NCBI RefSeq assembly: GCF_030272615.1
Contig: NC_081415.1
Location: 193,486,695 to 193,550,694, forward strand
Length of the DNA: 64,000 bases
Direction: 5' to 3'
Source of the DNA: Cryptomeria japonica
Lineage: Eukaryota > Streptophyta > Pinopsida > Cupressales > Cupressaceae
Shown here: piece after piece, positions 36,386 to 50,000 of the stretch
Layout: each line of letters opens with the position of its first letter
Numbering within the stretch: the first letter of the stretch is position 1
The notes under the pieces: generated by a model
Told to the model about the DNA's origin: nothing
The model's database searches: none
The model's input: the letters and a program-made list of their open reading frames with translations, nothing else
Made by a program: the position numbers and the translations under genes

Positions 36386-36709
36386 CAACCTAGTCCATCA
36401 AAACTTGCCAAAAGAAATAAATTTTTATACATCAATCATCAACTATTCAAGTCTCATCGAACTTTCCTTCGTCATGTGCGATTATATATTCAGAACAAAT
36501 CAAACGAATTTGACAAGGAACCTTTGAAGACTAGAGCATTTTGTCAAAAATCCGCATTCAGTCAACAAATAAATCATGGAGGAAAGATCAATCCAACATT
36601 CTATCCTGATGAGTGCATCACTTACAACATCCCCAGATTTGAACCACAAACCCCTAAACAAAACATTGAAGAAGAGTTCATTACTTTTGTCACAGAAAGC
36701 TACTACTAG
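36386..36709 (+). pseudogene. Conserved short reading frame upstream of gag, element C (no ATG)
   Basis: An open frame runs from after a TGA (36383-36385) to TAG 36707-36709, immediately before and in frame with the gag ATG at 36710. It encodes KFLYINHQLFKSHRTFLR and NKSNEFDKEPLKTRAF, and then KINPTFYPDECITYN. Element B has a clearly related peptide at 54636-54899. No ATG starts it here. It may be a separate leader peptide, an N-terminal extension of Gag with a stop, or conserved RNA that merely stays open. I do not recognise a family. Confidence 0.55.
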
Positions 36710-38312
36710 ATGCCTGGTGTTACTCGCTCTCAACAAAACAAACAAAGTGAAATGCAATCAGAATCCAGCATGAATCAGAGATTATCAAATCCTTTCAAGC
36801 ATCCAAATCTAGAGGATGCCAAAATTTCTGAGGAACTTCTTCAAGAATGTCAAGAAAGTGATTCATTTCAAAAACTAGTGGAAAGACTCATGGAAAATGA
36901 CAAAGAAAAATACCTACTCATGCTCACAAGCAAAGGGGTTAAAATTCCTGAAGACTTTGGCATAGACATGTTTAGAACAAAATCTCAACATTATGAATAT
37001 CAAGAACGACAATGAGAAGGAGGAACACGTGACCCTGAGCAAGATATCCCTGAACAAAACACACCTGAACAAAATACACTAGGACAAAACATCCCTGAGC
37101 AACACATCCCCGAGCAAAACATGTCGTTCCATACACCATTTCAACCTAGAACTAATGCAAAGGAAGAAATCTTCCCTTGGCAAAATAATGCCCCTTTGAT
37201 TGCCCTTACTCAACAAATGCAAATGTTACAAAGACAAATGCAAGTGTTACAAAGACAAATGCAAGACATACAACAAGGGACAACGATAAGGTATTCATTA
37301 AATGAAATTTGTCCTTATCCGTTTGATAGAAGATTGAACATGATACCTTTTCCTCCAAACTCAGACGTTCCCAAATTTGACAAATATGATTGAAAAAGCG
37401 ATCCCTGTGATCATGTTTGAGAATTCTGCACAATAAGTCTTGAATTCGCTCATGATGACACCTATTTGATGAGGTTATTCCCAAGAAGCTTGGGAGGGAA
37501 AACAATGGAATGGTTATCCAAAATCACACCTCCTGTCAGATCATTTGATGAATTGGTCAATAAATTCATAACTCAATATTCCTATAACATTCAACATGCT
37601 ATCACCATGTTAGACGTCTGTAACACCAAATAGAAAAACAATGAAACATTCATGGTTTTCCTTCAACGATGGTAGCGTATGGTTTCAAGATATCCTCGGG
37701 ATATCCGCGAAAAGGAGAAAATGGAAATTTTCATCGACAACTTGAATGGTGAGATGAGTTATAGACTCAAGCTCCAATGCATACCATCTTTCGCTAAATT
37801 GATGAGAATGGAATTCAAGTGGAAGAAGCATGTGTCAAGAAAGGAATGTTAACATTCTTCAAAGAAGGAACAAGTTCATCCCATTACAATAACCAAAACA
37901 ACAACAACTTGGACAAATCCAGATTCTGGACCAGAAACAAAAACAATGGAAATGAAGGAGGCAATGAATCAAATGATCCAAAATCTAAGCAGCTCATGCT
38001 CGCATTATCGGGTAATACTCAGGCTATAAAGAATCCCAAAGGTGCTAACCTAGACACTAATACTTACACACCGAATACCAATCAAGGTCAACCCAACACC
38101 AACAACGCCAACAATTCTCAAAACAATCACACAAATCGAGGGGGCCTAATAACAATTCATGAGTTAACATCAACAATTTTCAAAAACATGTCTACACACC
38201 ACTGGGACAATCACTGGAGTCAGCATTCAGAGAACTCCTGGCAAACAAAATTATCTCTTTACTAGCAATCAACAACTATGAACCACAAATCAAACCACCT
38301 TGGTGGAATGAC
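36710..38312 (+). pseudogene. Gag of element C, broken
   Basis: The capsid polyprotein starts MPGVTRSQQNKQ. It has a PEQN-type 5-residue repeat (about 37030-37120), a repeated MQxLQRQ coiled-coil stretch, the phrase EICPYPFDRRLNMIPFPP (about 37300), and the retrotransposon Gag core (DDTYLMRLFPRSLGG, 37456-37500). Element B has the same core. Stops at 37014-37016, 37391-37393 and near 37419, 37631 and 37671, and two frameshifts (into the 37819 and 38313 frames), break it. Confidence 0.82.
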
Positions 38313-41300
38313 TTGCACTTTTGTAATTTTCATCGCAACAAAGGTCATCAAAAAAATGATTGCATGAGACTGAAAAACATTGTTCAGGACATGATTGATA
38401 GAGGTGATTTAATGGTGGATGGTCTCAAGACAAATAGTGACCATGGAGCCTTTAAGAATCCTCTTCCAAACTACAACAAGGATGGAGCTTCAACCTCGAA
38501 CGATACACGTGGAGCTCGTATCAATCACATCTACAATAGCACCATCAATCATATATTAGCTGATGACAATCAAGTCAATGTCATCACAATCCAAGATCAA
38601 CGTGATCATGAATCTGTCAACGTAACAACCAGAGCTCAAAAATATATCTTAAAGGGACATACGGCGACAACAAACACCATACCCAAAATTCAATATGATC
38701 TAGTCAGCCAACTGCGCAAAACTCCTACTCAAATATCTATACTAGAGTTGCTGAAACTTTCGCCAAAACACAAAGACATATTAGAACAAGTGCTATTAGA
38801 AACAAATGTACCTCAAGATCTGGATACTGACAAATTCCAAGCCATGGTTGCTCATATGACAGGAACTCATAATCTCACTTTTTCTAAGCACGATAATATC
38901 TTGTTGAGTCATCCACATAATACTCCTCTCCATATTGAAGTCATAGTCTATAAACACCGAGTAAAATGAGTATTAATAGATGGAGGAGCTGGACTTAATA
39001 TATGTACCTTAAAACTTATCCGCGCATTAGGCTTCTCGGAGGAGTCTATTGATCCATGCAACAAGATTACTATAAAGGCATATGATGATGAAGAAAGATC
39101 CTCTAAAGGAACAATGGTGTTGCCGATTCAAGTTAGACCGATACAAAGAGATACTATGTGCCAGGTCTTAGAAATAGACCTCACATACAATATCTTATTA
39201 GGTCGACCCTAGATACATGAAATGCAAGCGATGCCTTCTACGTATCACCAGTGTGTTAAATTCCCCTATAATGGGTAGGAGGTTTCTATATCTGGTAATC
39301 ACAATCCATTTCAACATTGTAATGCAATGGGGGTAGCCTAGGACAGTTTGGTTCCACATAATAGAGAAAAATAGAGTTCCTCAACACCAGATCTTCAACA
39401 AGAGAAGTCTAAATCATTACCTAGAGATTTCAAACAAAAAATGAAAATCAAAGAATAAGGCATGGGGGAATACTCTTTGGAACCCATGTGTTTGACTAAC
39501 TTACCCACATCACCTAGATCTCATGGATTACCTATAGAATCAACACATCAAGCAACTCAGCCCATCACCAAGTTTGATGGCACATTCATTCAACTCGGCA
39601 CTTTAGCATATGGATCTGAGGAAAAGGATATCCTCAGTTGGCTATACAAAGATGAGGAAGAAGATAAAGTAGCTACTGTGGAAGTAGCTATACCAACACA
39701 CCTATATGGAAAAGGCTACTTAGTCATGCAGCAAATGAGATACAATGGCAAAGGACCTATTGGTAAGCGTTGGGAAGGTGTCACAGAACCATTGGATCCT
39801 CCTTCACAATTTAGTAAAGACAAAAAGGGATTGGGCTTTGAACTCACTCTACTACCAAAGAAGGTACCACACAAATATCAAAAACCTCAGTGGAAAGCAA
39901 AGAAGAAGTACAAAGAAGAATCTTGGCAAGAAGCACTATTTGAGTCAGTAGAGACAATCCGTAAGGAATGTGAACATCAAGAAAGGAAGCAACATCAAGG
40001 GGAGTTCATCATTCACAAGAAGACAACATCTACAGAAGTCAATCATATTCAAGAACACATATCCAACAAAGCAATATCATCTCTTGATAACATCATTCCT
40101 CCCCAAGGAGGGACAATATATGAACAAATACAAAAGGTCAAAGCAGGATCTGACACAAAATCAGAGAAAACTATCAAACTTATCTCAATCATCAAAGACC
40201 TATTTTCACCATATAACATACCAGTTCACAACACTAATAGAATCTGGGATGATACCTTTGAGACTGATTCCAATGAATATGAATGGGGTAGCTGCTCAAA
40301 TGCTACTAAAGATACTACTGGAAATACTAGTTCTATATCCCTTTCTCAAGAAGAACATAGCACATAAATTAGACTACTTGAATTTGGACCACAGAGTATC
40401 TATGACACTAAGGAAAACGAGCAGCAACATTATGAACAAGTCTATACAGAAGATGATACCATCGGAGACCTCAACGGAATCCTTGACTTCTTTAACACCC
40501 AAACCAATTGCAATGAAACCTCTATCCTAACACTTATAGCAGCAGAACTTGATCCACCAAATGATTCCTTACCACCTGTCTTTCTGGACCTCATAGACTA
40601 GGACAAACCCGAAATTCATGATATACCAATTTTCCCGAATGTTGAATCCATTATCCATTACTTATGTATTGTCAACCCAGAAACAGACTCTACTAGTGAA
40701 CGAAATAGCGATGTCTGCAATCAGGAGGGTGCCAAGTCTCTCAGTCACAAAAATAAACCAAATAAAGGATCTGATGCTAAAAACCAGTCAATGGCAGCTC
40801 TAGATCACAAAAAAGTAAAGATAAAGGATGCATGTGACGGTGAAATTTTTTTTAAGGCACCTAAAGATGGGAGACTTGACACTCTTCCTGAACATTATCA
40901 TGAGCGATCACCCATATTGATTGAGCCCACTCAATCAATCAACATTGGTACTACAGAAGCAGCCAAAAACATACACCTGCCAGATTCTCTAACAAAAGTA
41001 GAAAAAACAAAGTTTATCAAATTCTTTAAAGAAAAGCAGATCAACTTTGCTTGGGCATACGCAGATATGCCCGGGATTGATCCATAATTAATCATGCATC
41101 ACTTGTCTATGGCTCCAGGAGCTAAGCCAGTTAAGCAAAAACTACGAAAGATGAATCCACATGTGGCACTCATGGTCAAAGCTGAATTGAAGAAACTATT
41201 AGACGTCGGATTTATTCGACCTATTGACTATGCAGAATGGATTTCAAACATTGTGCTAGTTTCAAAACCAGATGGCAGTATTAGAATATGGACAGATTTT

Positions 41301-43414
41301 AGAGATGTCAACAACACTTGTCCAAAGGATGACTTTCCTTTACCAAGTATTGACATAATTGTAGACCTCATAGCAGGCCATGCAATGTTATCACTAATGG
41401 ATGGTTTTTCAGGATATAACCAAATCAAGATCACTCTAGAGGATCAAGATAAAATGGCATTCACTTGTCCTTGGGGAACATACTGTTGAAATGTCATGCC
41501 TTTTGGCTTAAAGAATGCGGGGGCAACTTATTAACGAGCAATGAGAACAATCTTTCATGATATGATGCATACCTTCATGGAAGACTATGTCGATGATTTA
41601 CTAGCTAAATCCTTCACTAGAGCAGAACATCTAAGCATCTTAGAAAAGATTTTTGAACGATTGAAAAAATTCCAAGTCAGGCTCAACCCTAAGAAGTGTG
41701 TCTTCGGGGTTACATCAAGCAAATTTTTAGGCTACATAGTCTCAGAAAAGGGAATTGAAGTGGATCCAGCAAAGGTACAAGCCATCATGGAAATGCCACC
41801 ACAAAAGAATATCAACCAACTTAGATCTCTACAAGGACGGATCCAATCAATCAGGTGATTCATCGCTCAACTAACAGATAAAAGTCTACCATTCAATCAT
41901 CTGCTACATAAAAATGTACCGTTCAAATCGGAAGCCAAGTGTGCAGAATCCTTCTATCAAATCAAACAATATCTGATGAACCCACCAGTTCTGGTACCAC
42001 TGATAGTAGGAAAGCCACTTATTCTCTACATTTCGACAACAGATAAATCTCTGGGGGCACTGTTAGCACAAGAAGATCAACAAGGAAAGGAACGAGCAGT
42101 ATAGTACATTAGCAGGACATTGAACGACTATGAGCTCAATTACACATTTATTGAGAAACCCTATTTAGCTGTGGTCTTCGCCTCTCAAAAATTCCGCTAC
42201 TACATGCTAGCTCACACCATTAAGCTAGTTGCAAAAATTGATCCTCTCAAATATTTACTTAGCAAAGAAGCTCTTACAAGTTGATTGGCTAAATGGGTCA
42301 TGATTCTCAGTGAATTTGATATCCACTACATGGAGCGAAGAGCTATCAAGGGACACATAATAGCAAATCAACTAGTAGAAGCACCACTACCTGGTAAACA
42401 ACCAATGGAGATCGAATTTCTAGACAGGAACGTTCTTGTTATCTCTACAAAACAATGGACCCTATACTTTGATGGATCATTTACCCAACATGGCTCGGGT
42501 GTTGGCATTTTATTCATCACTCCAGAAGGACACACCATACCAAGATCCTATAGACTTATGTTTCTGTGCACAAATAACATTTCTGAGTATGAAGCACTGG
42601 TCATAGGAATCAAGATAGCTGTAGAATGGAAAATCATAGAACTAAAGGTCTACAGAGATTCACAACTGGTTATCAATCAAATCAATGATGACTATCAAAC
42701 GAAAGATGACAAGTTGCTACCCTACAAAAGAATGGTGGATGACTTCAAATAGTACTTTGTACACATCAGCTTTGCACAAATACCAAGGTTGGACAACAGA
42801 GCAGCCAATGCAATGGCTACTATCGCTTCACTACTGCAAATTCCAAAGCAACAGTCTCGTTATGAATTCTTGGTAGAGCAACTGTTTTCCCCATTCTATG
42901 AAAATTCCGCATCCCAGGTCATCTATGCCTTAGCTGGTTCAGACTCCCCCTTATATGGAATGATATATGAGTATCTTAAGACCAATATCCTATCCATTGA
43001 CTTGTCCCGAAACCAAAAACATAACTTTATCTGCCAAGCTGCCCATTATAATCTTACTATTGATACTTTGTACCATCAAGGTCTAGATGGTACTCTTCTT
43101 CATTGCCTTGATCGTAATGAATCTGACTCCGCTTTACACGAGCTTCATGAAGGTATCTATGACACACATTCTAGTGGTACTACTCTTTCTAAAAAGCTTC
43201 TACGAATGGGATATTACTGGCCGACAATGGAAAAAGATTCTTATCACTTTGCAAAGAAGTTTCCTAAATGCCAAATCCATGGCAATCTTATACATGCACC
43301 AGCACATGAACTGCAACCATTCACAACATCTTGGCCCTTTTGTCAGTGGGGACTAGACTTAGTCGACAAAATTCATCCTTCATCGTCAAATGGGCACAAG
43401 TTCATTATCACTAC
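38313..43414 (+). pseudogene. Element C pol, first part (knuckle, protease, RT, RNase H x2, integrase N-half), broken
   Basis: A single frame runs 5.1 kb. In order: a knuckle-like CNFHRNKGHQKNDC (38320-38360), protease VLIDGGAGLNIC (38970-39000; usually D-S/T-G), a G-patch-like YGKGYLVMQQMRYNGKG (about 39704), and reverse transcriptase (PVKQKLRKM, RPIDYAEWISNI, catalytic YVDD near 41590). Next come a first RNase H (LILYISTTDKSLGALLAQ), a second archaeal-type RNase H (LYFDGSFTQHGSGVGILF near 42470, SEYEALV, YRDSQLV), and integrase with an HHCC-type region and GLDLVDKI. It breaks off after KFIITT where element B inserted. At least nine in-frame stops (for example TAG 39210, TAG 39276, TGA 41487) mark decay with the frame otherwise kept. 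Confidence 0.9.
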
Positions 43415-44707
43415 TGATGCCCTCCTAAATGACACAAGGTTAGCAAATGCTAAATAACACCAAAAGACACAAAACCATTAGTGTTAGTCAATCAAAAACT
43501 AATCTAAAAAGGCATACCAAGAGAGACATTAAAAACATGCAAGCATATTTAACTATCAAAGGAAACATGATGAGGCATCTCCAAATACCTCCTAACATGC
43601 TCTTAATTTCTTTCTCCCTTGTTCCTCTCCTCTCCAAGTTCCAAAATAGTGTAGCTCTCAGCAGCTTTTTGCACTATGGATGCTTATGGAGGATTGAGAT
43701 TGTAGTATTGTGCTTCAAACATGAAATGAAAAGCTAATACTAATCTATTGATGCTAAAATGATATATTTTAACCAAAATGATAAGATATTAGTTGATTAT
43801 GTTAAAATGCTCTCTTAAAATGCCTATAGCTTAAATGCATACAAGTTTTCAGGATCTAGATTATGAAGAAATGGGCTCTATTTATAGGGAAAATGGAGCA
43901 ATGGATGGTTGAGATTGAGCAATCTCAACAAGGGTTAGGATTGAATGATTTCAAATCCATGTGAGAGCTTTCAACCCAATCCCAGGATGACAAGTGTCAA
44001 TGTGAGATAGGTTGAGAGGAGAGGGAATAAGCATTTAATGCTTGACATGACCTTGGGAGTTAAAGTCAAGGTTGGTTGTATGAATAAACTCTTGTGCAAA
44101 TGTGAAATGGATGAATATGGTCAAAACAATAAATGTTTGGGGGGACAAGTTTGAAATAACCATAAATGGTTATGTAAGAGCCATAAATGGTCATGTAAGA
44201 GCCATTAGTGGTCCTGGAAGACCTTGGGGGTTATTTTGTTGAACACACAAAGCATGAAATGATTTTCAAAGACTTTGGAGTCTTTGAGAAGTGACTCCAT
44301 TTTACTTAGGAATGTGACAATAATTAGGGGATGGATTAGGCTAATTAGGAAGGGGTTAGAAGAATCTAGAAGGGGATTAGATTTTGCAAGTGGATTTGGT
44401 GGGTGAGGAAAAATAGGATTTTATTAAAATAAAAATTCATTTACTTCAATAAATGTGCAAGTTGCATTTGTAGGAAAATGCAAGTGGGGGGGGTTTTAAA
44501 ATGATTTAAATAAATGTTAATTTATTTAAAAGAGGAAAAGGGGGATTTTAATTAAATAAATTGATTTTATTTATTTAATTGATTTGAATTTGATTTAATG
44601 AATTAATTAAAATAAATTGAATAATTTATTTAATTAATAGAAGAATGTTTGGGGATGAATTAATTAAATATTTATTTAATTAAACTGGACAGATTTGTGT
44701 GACTACA
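43415..44707 (-). repeat. LTR B1 (3' LTR of element B)
   Basis: Plus-strand ends TGATGCCCTCC and GTGACTACA. It is near-identical to 56822-58028 and lacks about 49 bp near the right end that the other copies have (around 60057-60106 and 60571-60620). TATAAATAGAG (minus) lies near 43878-43888. Confidence 0.92.
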
Positions 44708-44723
44708 TTTGCCCCTCTTTGAG
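44708..44723 (-). other. Polypurine tract of element B
   Basis: CTCAAAGAGGGGCAAA on the minus strand directly precedes the TGTAGTC start of the 3' LTR. Confidence 0.8.
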
Positions 44724-46540
44724 ACGATGCGGTTTATCGCGTCGTTTCAAAGAAATAAAAATTGGTGTGAAGAAATGCCCCATAAAATGTAAATTTAATG
44801 GGTGGTATGCCCCCTCGAGAGATGGGCCGAATTTTTTTGAAAAATCAGGCGATCTCTCGAAAAAGAATGAAAATTGGCAGGGTGGTAGAAGAGAAGAAGT
44901 TAGCAACAACGGTGAAAGATGGAAGAAAAATAGAGTGAATACGGAGAAACAACAAGCCAATGAGTACCCTGAGGTCATGCAAGAGATACATAGCAGATGT
45001 AGTGTGGGGTTTGGATTGATGCTATACAATTGATCAAAATTGGTTGGACAATCTGGTGCAATCGGTTTAATTGCCCCAGTCAAGTCAAAGCGTGATAGTT
45101 GATGTCAGTTGGTCAATTGGACATGATAAAGTCTGAGTAAGTGAATCAAAGTGACCTGATGTGACTTAGACAATTGATGTAATTGCTCGATGAAGTCAAG
45201 GTATATGAAGCAAAATACTCGTTGAGACGTAGACAATTGATGTAATTGTTCGATGTGATTGTGTTTGATTGGTTGATCAATTGATAGTGTGTGCGTGTGA
45301 TGGATGGTTGTGGGGAATCATGGCAGCCCCGTTGAGACTAGGTCATTATGATAAATGCCTGATGTAGTCTAAGATTACCATAATCAATTACCTGTCGAGA
45401 CTCAAAGATACTTGATCAGAGTATCTGTTGATAGTCTAGGTGTGTGTGAGTCGATGTATCTATGTAGACAGAGTAATTTGCTTGATTGTGTGGATGAATG
45501 AGGATGAGAAACACAATCCCTCCTATTAGAGATGGATGGTGATGAACGTGGCTTGATTGGGTTGATGGGAAATGATGAAGGGATTAGGATGATGTTGATG
45601 ATCAAGATAGGGAGGGTGAGGGGGGATTCGATGTTAGATATAAGATATGGAGGACTAGGACCGAGTCCTATGGAAGAAGATGAGCAAAATAGAGTATGCA
45701 TTATTATGACTATGTATGCATGATATGCAGCTATTATGAATGTATCGATGGGTGGAATGCAATGAAATGCAATGTATACATATGAGATGAGATGACGATC
45801 CATAGTGCTCTATTTTCATCATTGAGCTTTAAAATGTTGTAAGAAAATACAAGCAACTTGACATAAAGATTCAAGATGACTAGAGTATTTCTTACATGGA
45901 TTTGATATAGCAAGTTAATACAAGCAACTTGATATAATGGATCAAGTTGACCTGAGTATTGCTTGCAGAACAGACAAGGATTATCTCCTTTCATGCATGA
46001 CTTGGATCATCCTCCTTGATCTTAGGTTGATCATATCCTGAGACAAGTGCATACCGTAATAAGAGATAAAACCTTTATCTAGTTTGGAGGAGGTAGGAGG
46101 AACCAAAGAAAGAGCATTGTACCTGCAAAAAAATAGTATATACATAAAGAATAAAGAATATGGATCCTTGGTAATGGTTCATGCTCATATGGTCGAGGTA
46201 TACGCTGTAGTCAGCAAGCTGCAATGATCTATGCCTGCATTTGGCATAAGATCATGTAGCTTGGTGAACTTCCCACGTAGACACCATTAGTACATGCCCC
46301 AGTACTTCATCGGAAATAATGCGCAAATGATACAAAACAATGCTGAAAGATCTTGATACAGATAAACAAATGATTGTACTCACAAATCAACCAAGTATTT
46401 GATAGCTTAACATAATTTTCTTGTAAAAGAAAACGTCACTTTTTGTCTTTGTTTTGGTAAGGAACGATGCATCCTTTTTTTTTTATCTGTTGGGATGAAT
46501 ATGTACAAGGTGTGTTGCCATGTTTTTGTGTGATTTTCGA

Positions 46541-46660
46541 TGGTTTTTCGATGTTTTTGGACTTTTGTGGAACAATTTTGAATGTTTTTGGATTTTGTGA
46601 GGCATTTTTGAATGTTTGTGTATTTTGTGAGGCATTTTTGAATGTTTTTGCCAATGAATC
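46541..46660 (-). repeat. 30-bp tandem repeats in element B spacer
   Basis: Units at 46541, 46571, 46601 and 46631 share GAATGTTTTTG and ATTTTGTGA; the last three are closest. On the minus strand they would encode a decapeptide repeat such as TFKNASQNPK. Similar phrases recur at 46970-47030. Confidence 0.8.
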
Positions 46661-46877
46661 ACCAGTAATGTAGAATCCACTTCCATCATCTAGATTGTAA
46701 GGGTATTGCCCCCAAGTGTAGACATGACTATGATAGAGCGGGATGCAAGACGCATGAAGTACTTTCTCTTTGTTGTAGATCAAATAGCAAGCCATGGTTA
46801 AATGGATGGATGAATGTGTAGACGTATGAATGGGATTGAGCCTGAAAGATACTGGAGCCATAGTCTTTATGAGTGGT

Positions 46878-46901
46878 GCCTGTTTGCCAGGTTTTCACCA
46901 T
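46878..46901 (-). other. Conserved 24-nt hairpin stretch downstream of integrase, element B
   Basis: On the minus strand 24 nucleotides containing GAAAACCTGGCAAACAGG are identical to 61531-61554 of element C, at the equivalent place after integrase. CCTG and CAGG can pair around the loop GCAAA. The flanking sequence is not conserved to this degree. Confidence 0.75.
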
Positions 46902-47054
46902 CGCACTTACCCAAGGTGCCACCGGAGTGGTTGTTCACAATTTGGATGTATGATTTTTCTTTACTTTTTTGAATGTTTTTGTATTTCTTCAGGACATTTT
47001 CTGAATGTTTTTGGTATTTTTTGGTATGCAAGGGAGCCTGATGTTCTGTACAGC

Positions 47055-50000
47055 TTATGTGTAAAACCGTTTGAGGTGCATGCTGTTGATTGGATCTGCG
47101 AGTGGTTCTCCTTCTGATGTAAGCAACTGATATGCCCCAGTCCTGAATACAGCAGTGACAACATATGGGCCTAGCCAGTTTGATTCAAACTTGCCCTGAT
47201 GGGATCTCGACTTCAATAGGTAAGATAGCTTCTACACCATAAACCAATGAGTAGGGAGTTATGCCTGTAGGGGTTCGAATGCTAGTTCGATATGCCCATA
47301 ATGCTGGATTCAATTGAACATGCCAATCACGACCAGCATCATTGAATGTCTTCTTTAGGATCCTCAATATGTTTTTATTGGATGCTTCAGCTTGACCATT
47401 GCCTTGTGGGTAATAGGGAGTGGAAAAGCGGTGTTGGATATAAAATTTCTCACAAAGTTCATGGACGTCCTGATTTTTGAAAGGAAGACCGTTATCTGTG
47501 ATGATGGACATGGGCACACCATACCGACAAATGATGTAATTGAGGATGAATGAAGCGATCTGCTTGCCAGTGACTTGGGTAAGTGGAACAACTTCGATCC
47601 ACTTTGTGAAATATTCGGCGGCGATAATAATGAATTTATGGCCATTAGATGAAGATGGGTGAATCTTACCCACAAGGTCAAGGCCCCATTGACAAAAAGG
47701 CCATGGTGTTGTGATTGGTTGCAGTTTCTGTGCTGGTGCATGTATCAGGTCACCATGAACTTGACATTTCTTACAATTCTTGACAAAGTAGTAGGAGTCT
47801 TTTTCCATAGATGGCCAATAGTATCCATTGCGTAGGAGTTTCTTGGCTAGTGACGGACCACTTGAGTGAGTCCTGCAAATTCCTTCATGTACCTCTTCCA
47901 AAGCCTTTGTTATCTCACCTTGTTCCAGACATCGAAGGAGAGTACCATCAAGACCACGTCGGTATAGGGTTTCAGCAATAATGGTATATCGAGCAGTTTG
48001 GCGAATGAAGGTTTTACGTTGATTATTCGATTGGTTGGGAGGAAGGGTGTGATCGCGGAGATAAGTGTAGAACTCACCATACCATGGGGATTCAAAACCG
48101 ACAAGGCAGCATATCATTTCGGATTCGAGGATATCATAAGCGGGAATCCAAAGCTGTTCTACCAAGAACTCGTAGCGTGTTGAATTTTGTGGAAGATCTA
48201 GGAGAGATGTGATAGTAGCCATAGCGTCAACAACTCGATTCTAATCTCTTGGTATCTGCTCAAAAGTGATAGCAGTAAATGATGTCTTTAGAGTGTCCAC
48301 CATTTTCTTATATGGCATGAGTTTATCATCTTTGGTCTGATACTCATCTGTTGCTTGTCGAATGACTAGTTGGGAATCGCTATATACTTGCAGTTCTTGT
48401 AATTTCCATTGTACGGCTAACCTGAGTCCTATGATCAAGGCCTCATACTCTGCTATGTTGTTTGTGCATGGAAATGTGAACCTGTAAGACTTCGGGATGC
48501 TATCACCCTGAGGTGTGATAAATAGAATGCCTGCCCCCGAGCCATGCCTAGTGTATGAACCATCAAAGTATAATTTCCATGGTTGTATTGTTGTGATCAT
48601 GAATATCTCTTCATCTGGAAAATTGGAAATGAGAGGATGATCACCAGAGAGGGGTGCATCGGTCAACTGATCTGCAATAACTTGACCTTTGATAGCTTTA
48701 TGGTCCACGTACTCAATGTCAAATTCACTTAGAATCATCACCCATTTGGCCAAGCGGTCGGTCAATGCTGCTTTGCTGAGTAAATACTTGAGTGGATCAA
48801 TCTTTGCAATGAGTTGTACCTTGTGTGTTAATAGATAGTGCCTCAGTTTAATGGCTGCCAGGATTATTGCTAGGCAAGCTCGCTCAATAGGTGTGTAATT
48901 GAGTTCATAGCCCACCAGTGTGCGAGAGATGTAGTAGACTGCACACTCTTTTCCTTCTGTATTATGTTGTGCTAGTAGTACACCCAATGCTGTACTTGTT
49001 GCTGAGATATAGAGCAATAATGGTCTACTTGGATCTGGTGGCATCAGCAATGGTGGTTTCATGAGATAGTCTTTAAGCGTCTGAAATGCTTGTTGGCATC
49101 GGGCATCCCACTGAAAGCGGATGTTCTTGTGTAGCAGGTGTGTGAATGGGTGACACTTATCAGCCAGTCGTGCAATGAATCTTCGGATGGATTGAAGCCG
49201 CCCTTGTAACGTCCTTAGCTGACCGATATTCTTTGGTGGTGGCATGTCCATGATTGCCTTTACCTTTGCTGGGTCGACCTCAATACCTTTGCTTGAGACA
49301 ATGTATCCTAGAAGCTTCCCGGAGGTCACTCCAAAGACACATTTCTTTGGGTTGAGTCAAACATGGTATTGTTCTAGTCTATCAAAGATTTTATCTAAGA
49401 TGTGGAGATGCCCTTCTCTGATGAGTGATTTTGCTAGTAAGTCATCAACATAATCTTCCATCATGGTATGCATCATGTCATGGAAGATGGTGGTCATTGC
49501 TCTTTGATAGGTTGCTCCTGCATTCTTTAGACCAAAGGGCATTACATTCTAGCAATATGTGCCCCATGGACATGTGAAGGCTGTCTTATTTTGATCTTAT
49601 GGTGCAATCTTTATTTGATTGTATCCTGAAAAGCCATCCATGAGTGAAAGCATGGCATGTCCTGTTGTTAGGTCTACTATGATGTCGATATTTGGTAGGG
49701 GGAAGTCATCCTTAGGACATGCCTTATTCAGATCTCTGAAGTCAGTACAAATGCGGATGCCCCCTTTTGGTTTGCGGACAGGGACAATGTTGGAGATCCA
49801 TTCTGCATAATCAATTGGTCTAATGAAACCAACATCTAGAAGTTTCTTGAGTTCTGTTTTGACTAGCACTACAATCTGAGGATGCATCTTACGAAGCTTC
49901 TGCTTGACAGGTTTGGCTCCTTCTGCTACGATGAGGTGATGCATGACTAAATCAGGATCAAGCCCAGGCATGTCTGCATATGACCATGCAAAGTTGATCT

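Larger units (their letters stand above)
44724..47054 (-). other. Spacer between integrase and 3' LTR of element B
   Basis: 2.3 kb without a recognisable gene. It holds a repeated TCAATTG/GACAATTGATG-type phrase (45100-45300), 30-bp repeats (46541-46660) and the conserved hairpin stretch at 46878-46901. A 141-codon frame at 46436-46861 (minus) is built largely on the 30-bp repeats and matches no family I know. Unlike element C, no GC-rich antisense coding remnant is visible. Confidence 0.5.

Noticed and set aside
39970-40530. 186-codon plus-strand frame in element C
   Set aside because: It overlaps the element C pol frame in another phase and has no family features.
43415-43457. Continuation of the element C integrase frame past KFIITT
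   Set aside because: The residues after 43414 come from the LTR of element B; the true continuation is at 60649.
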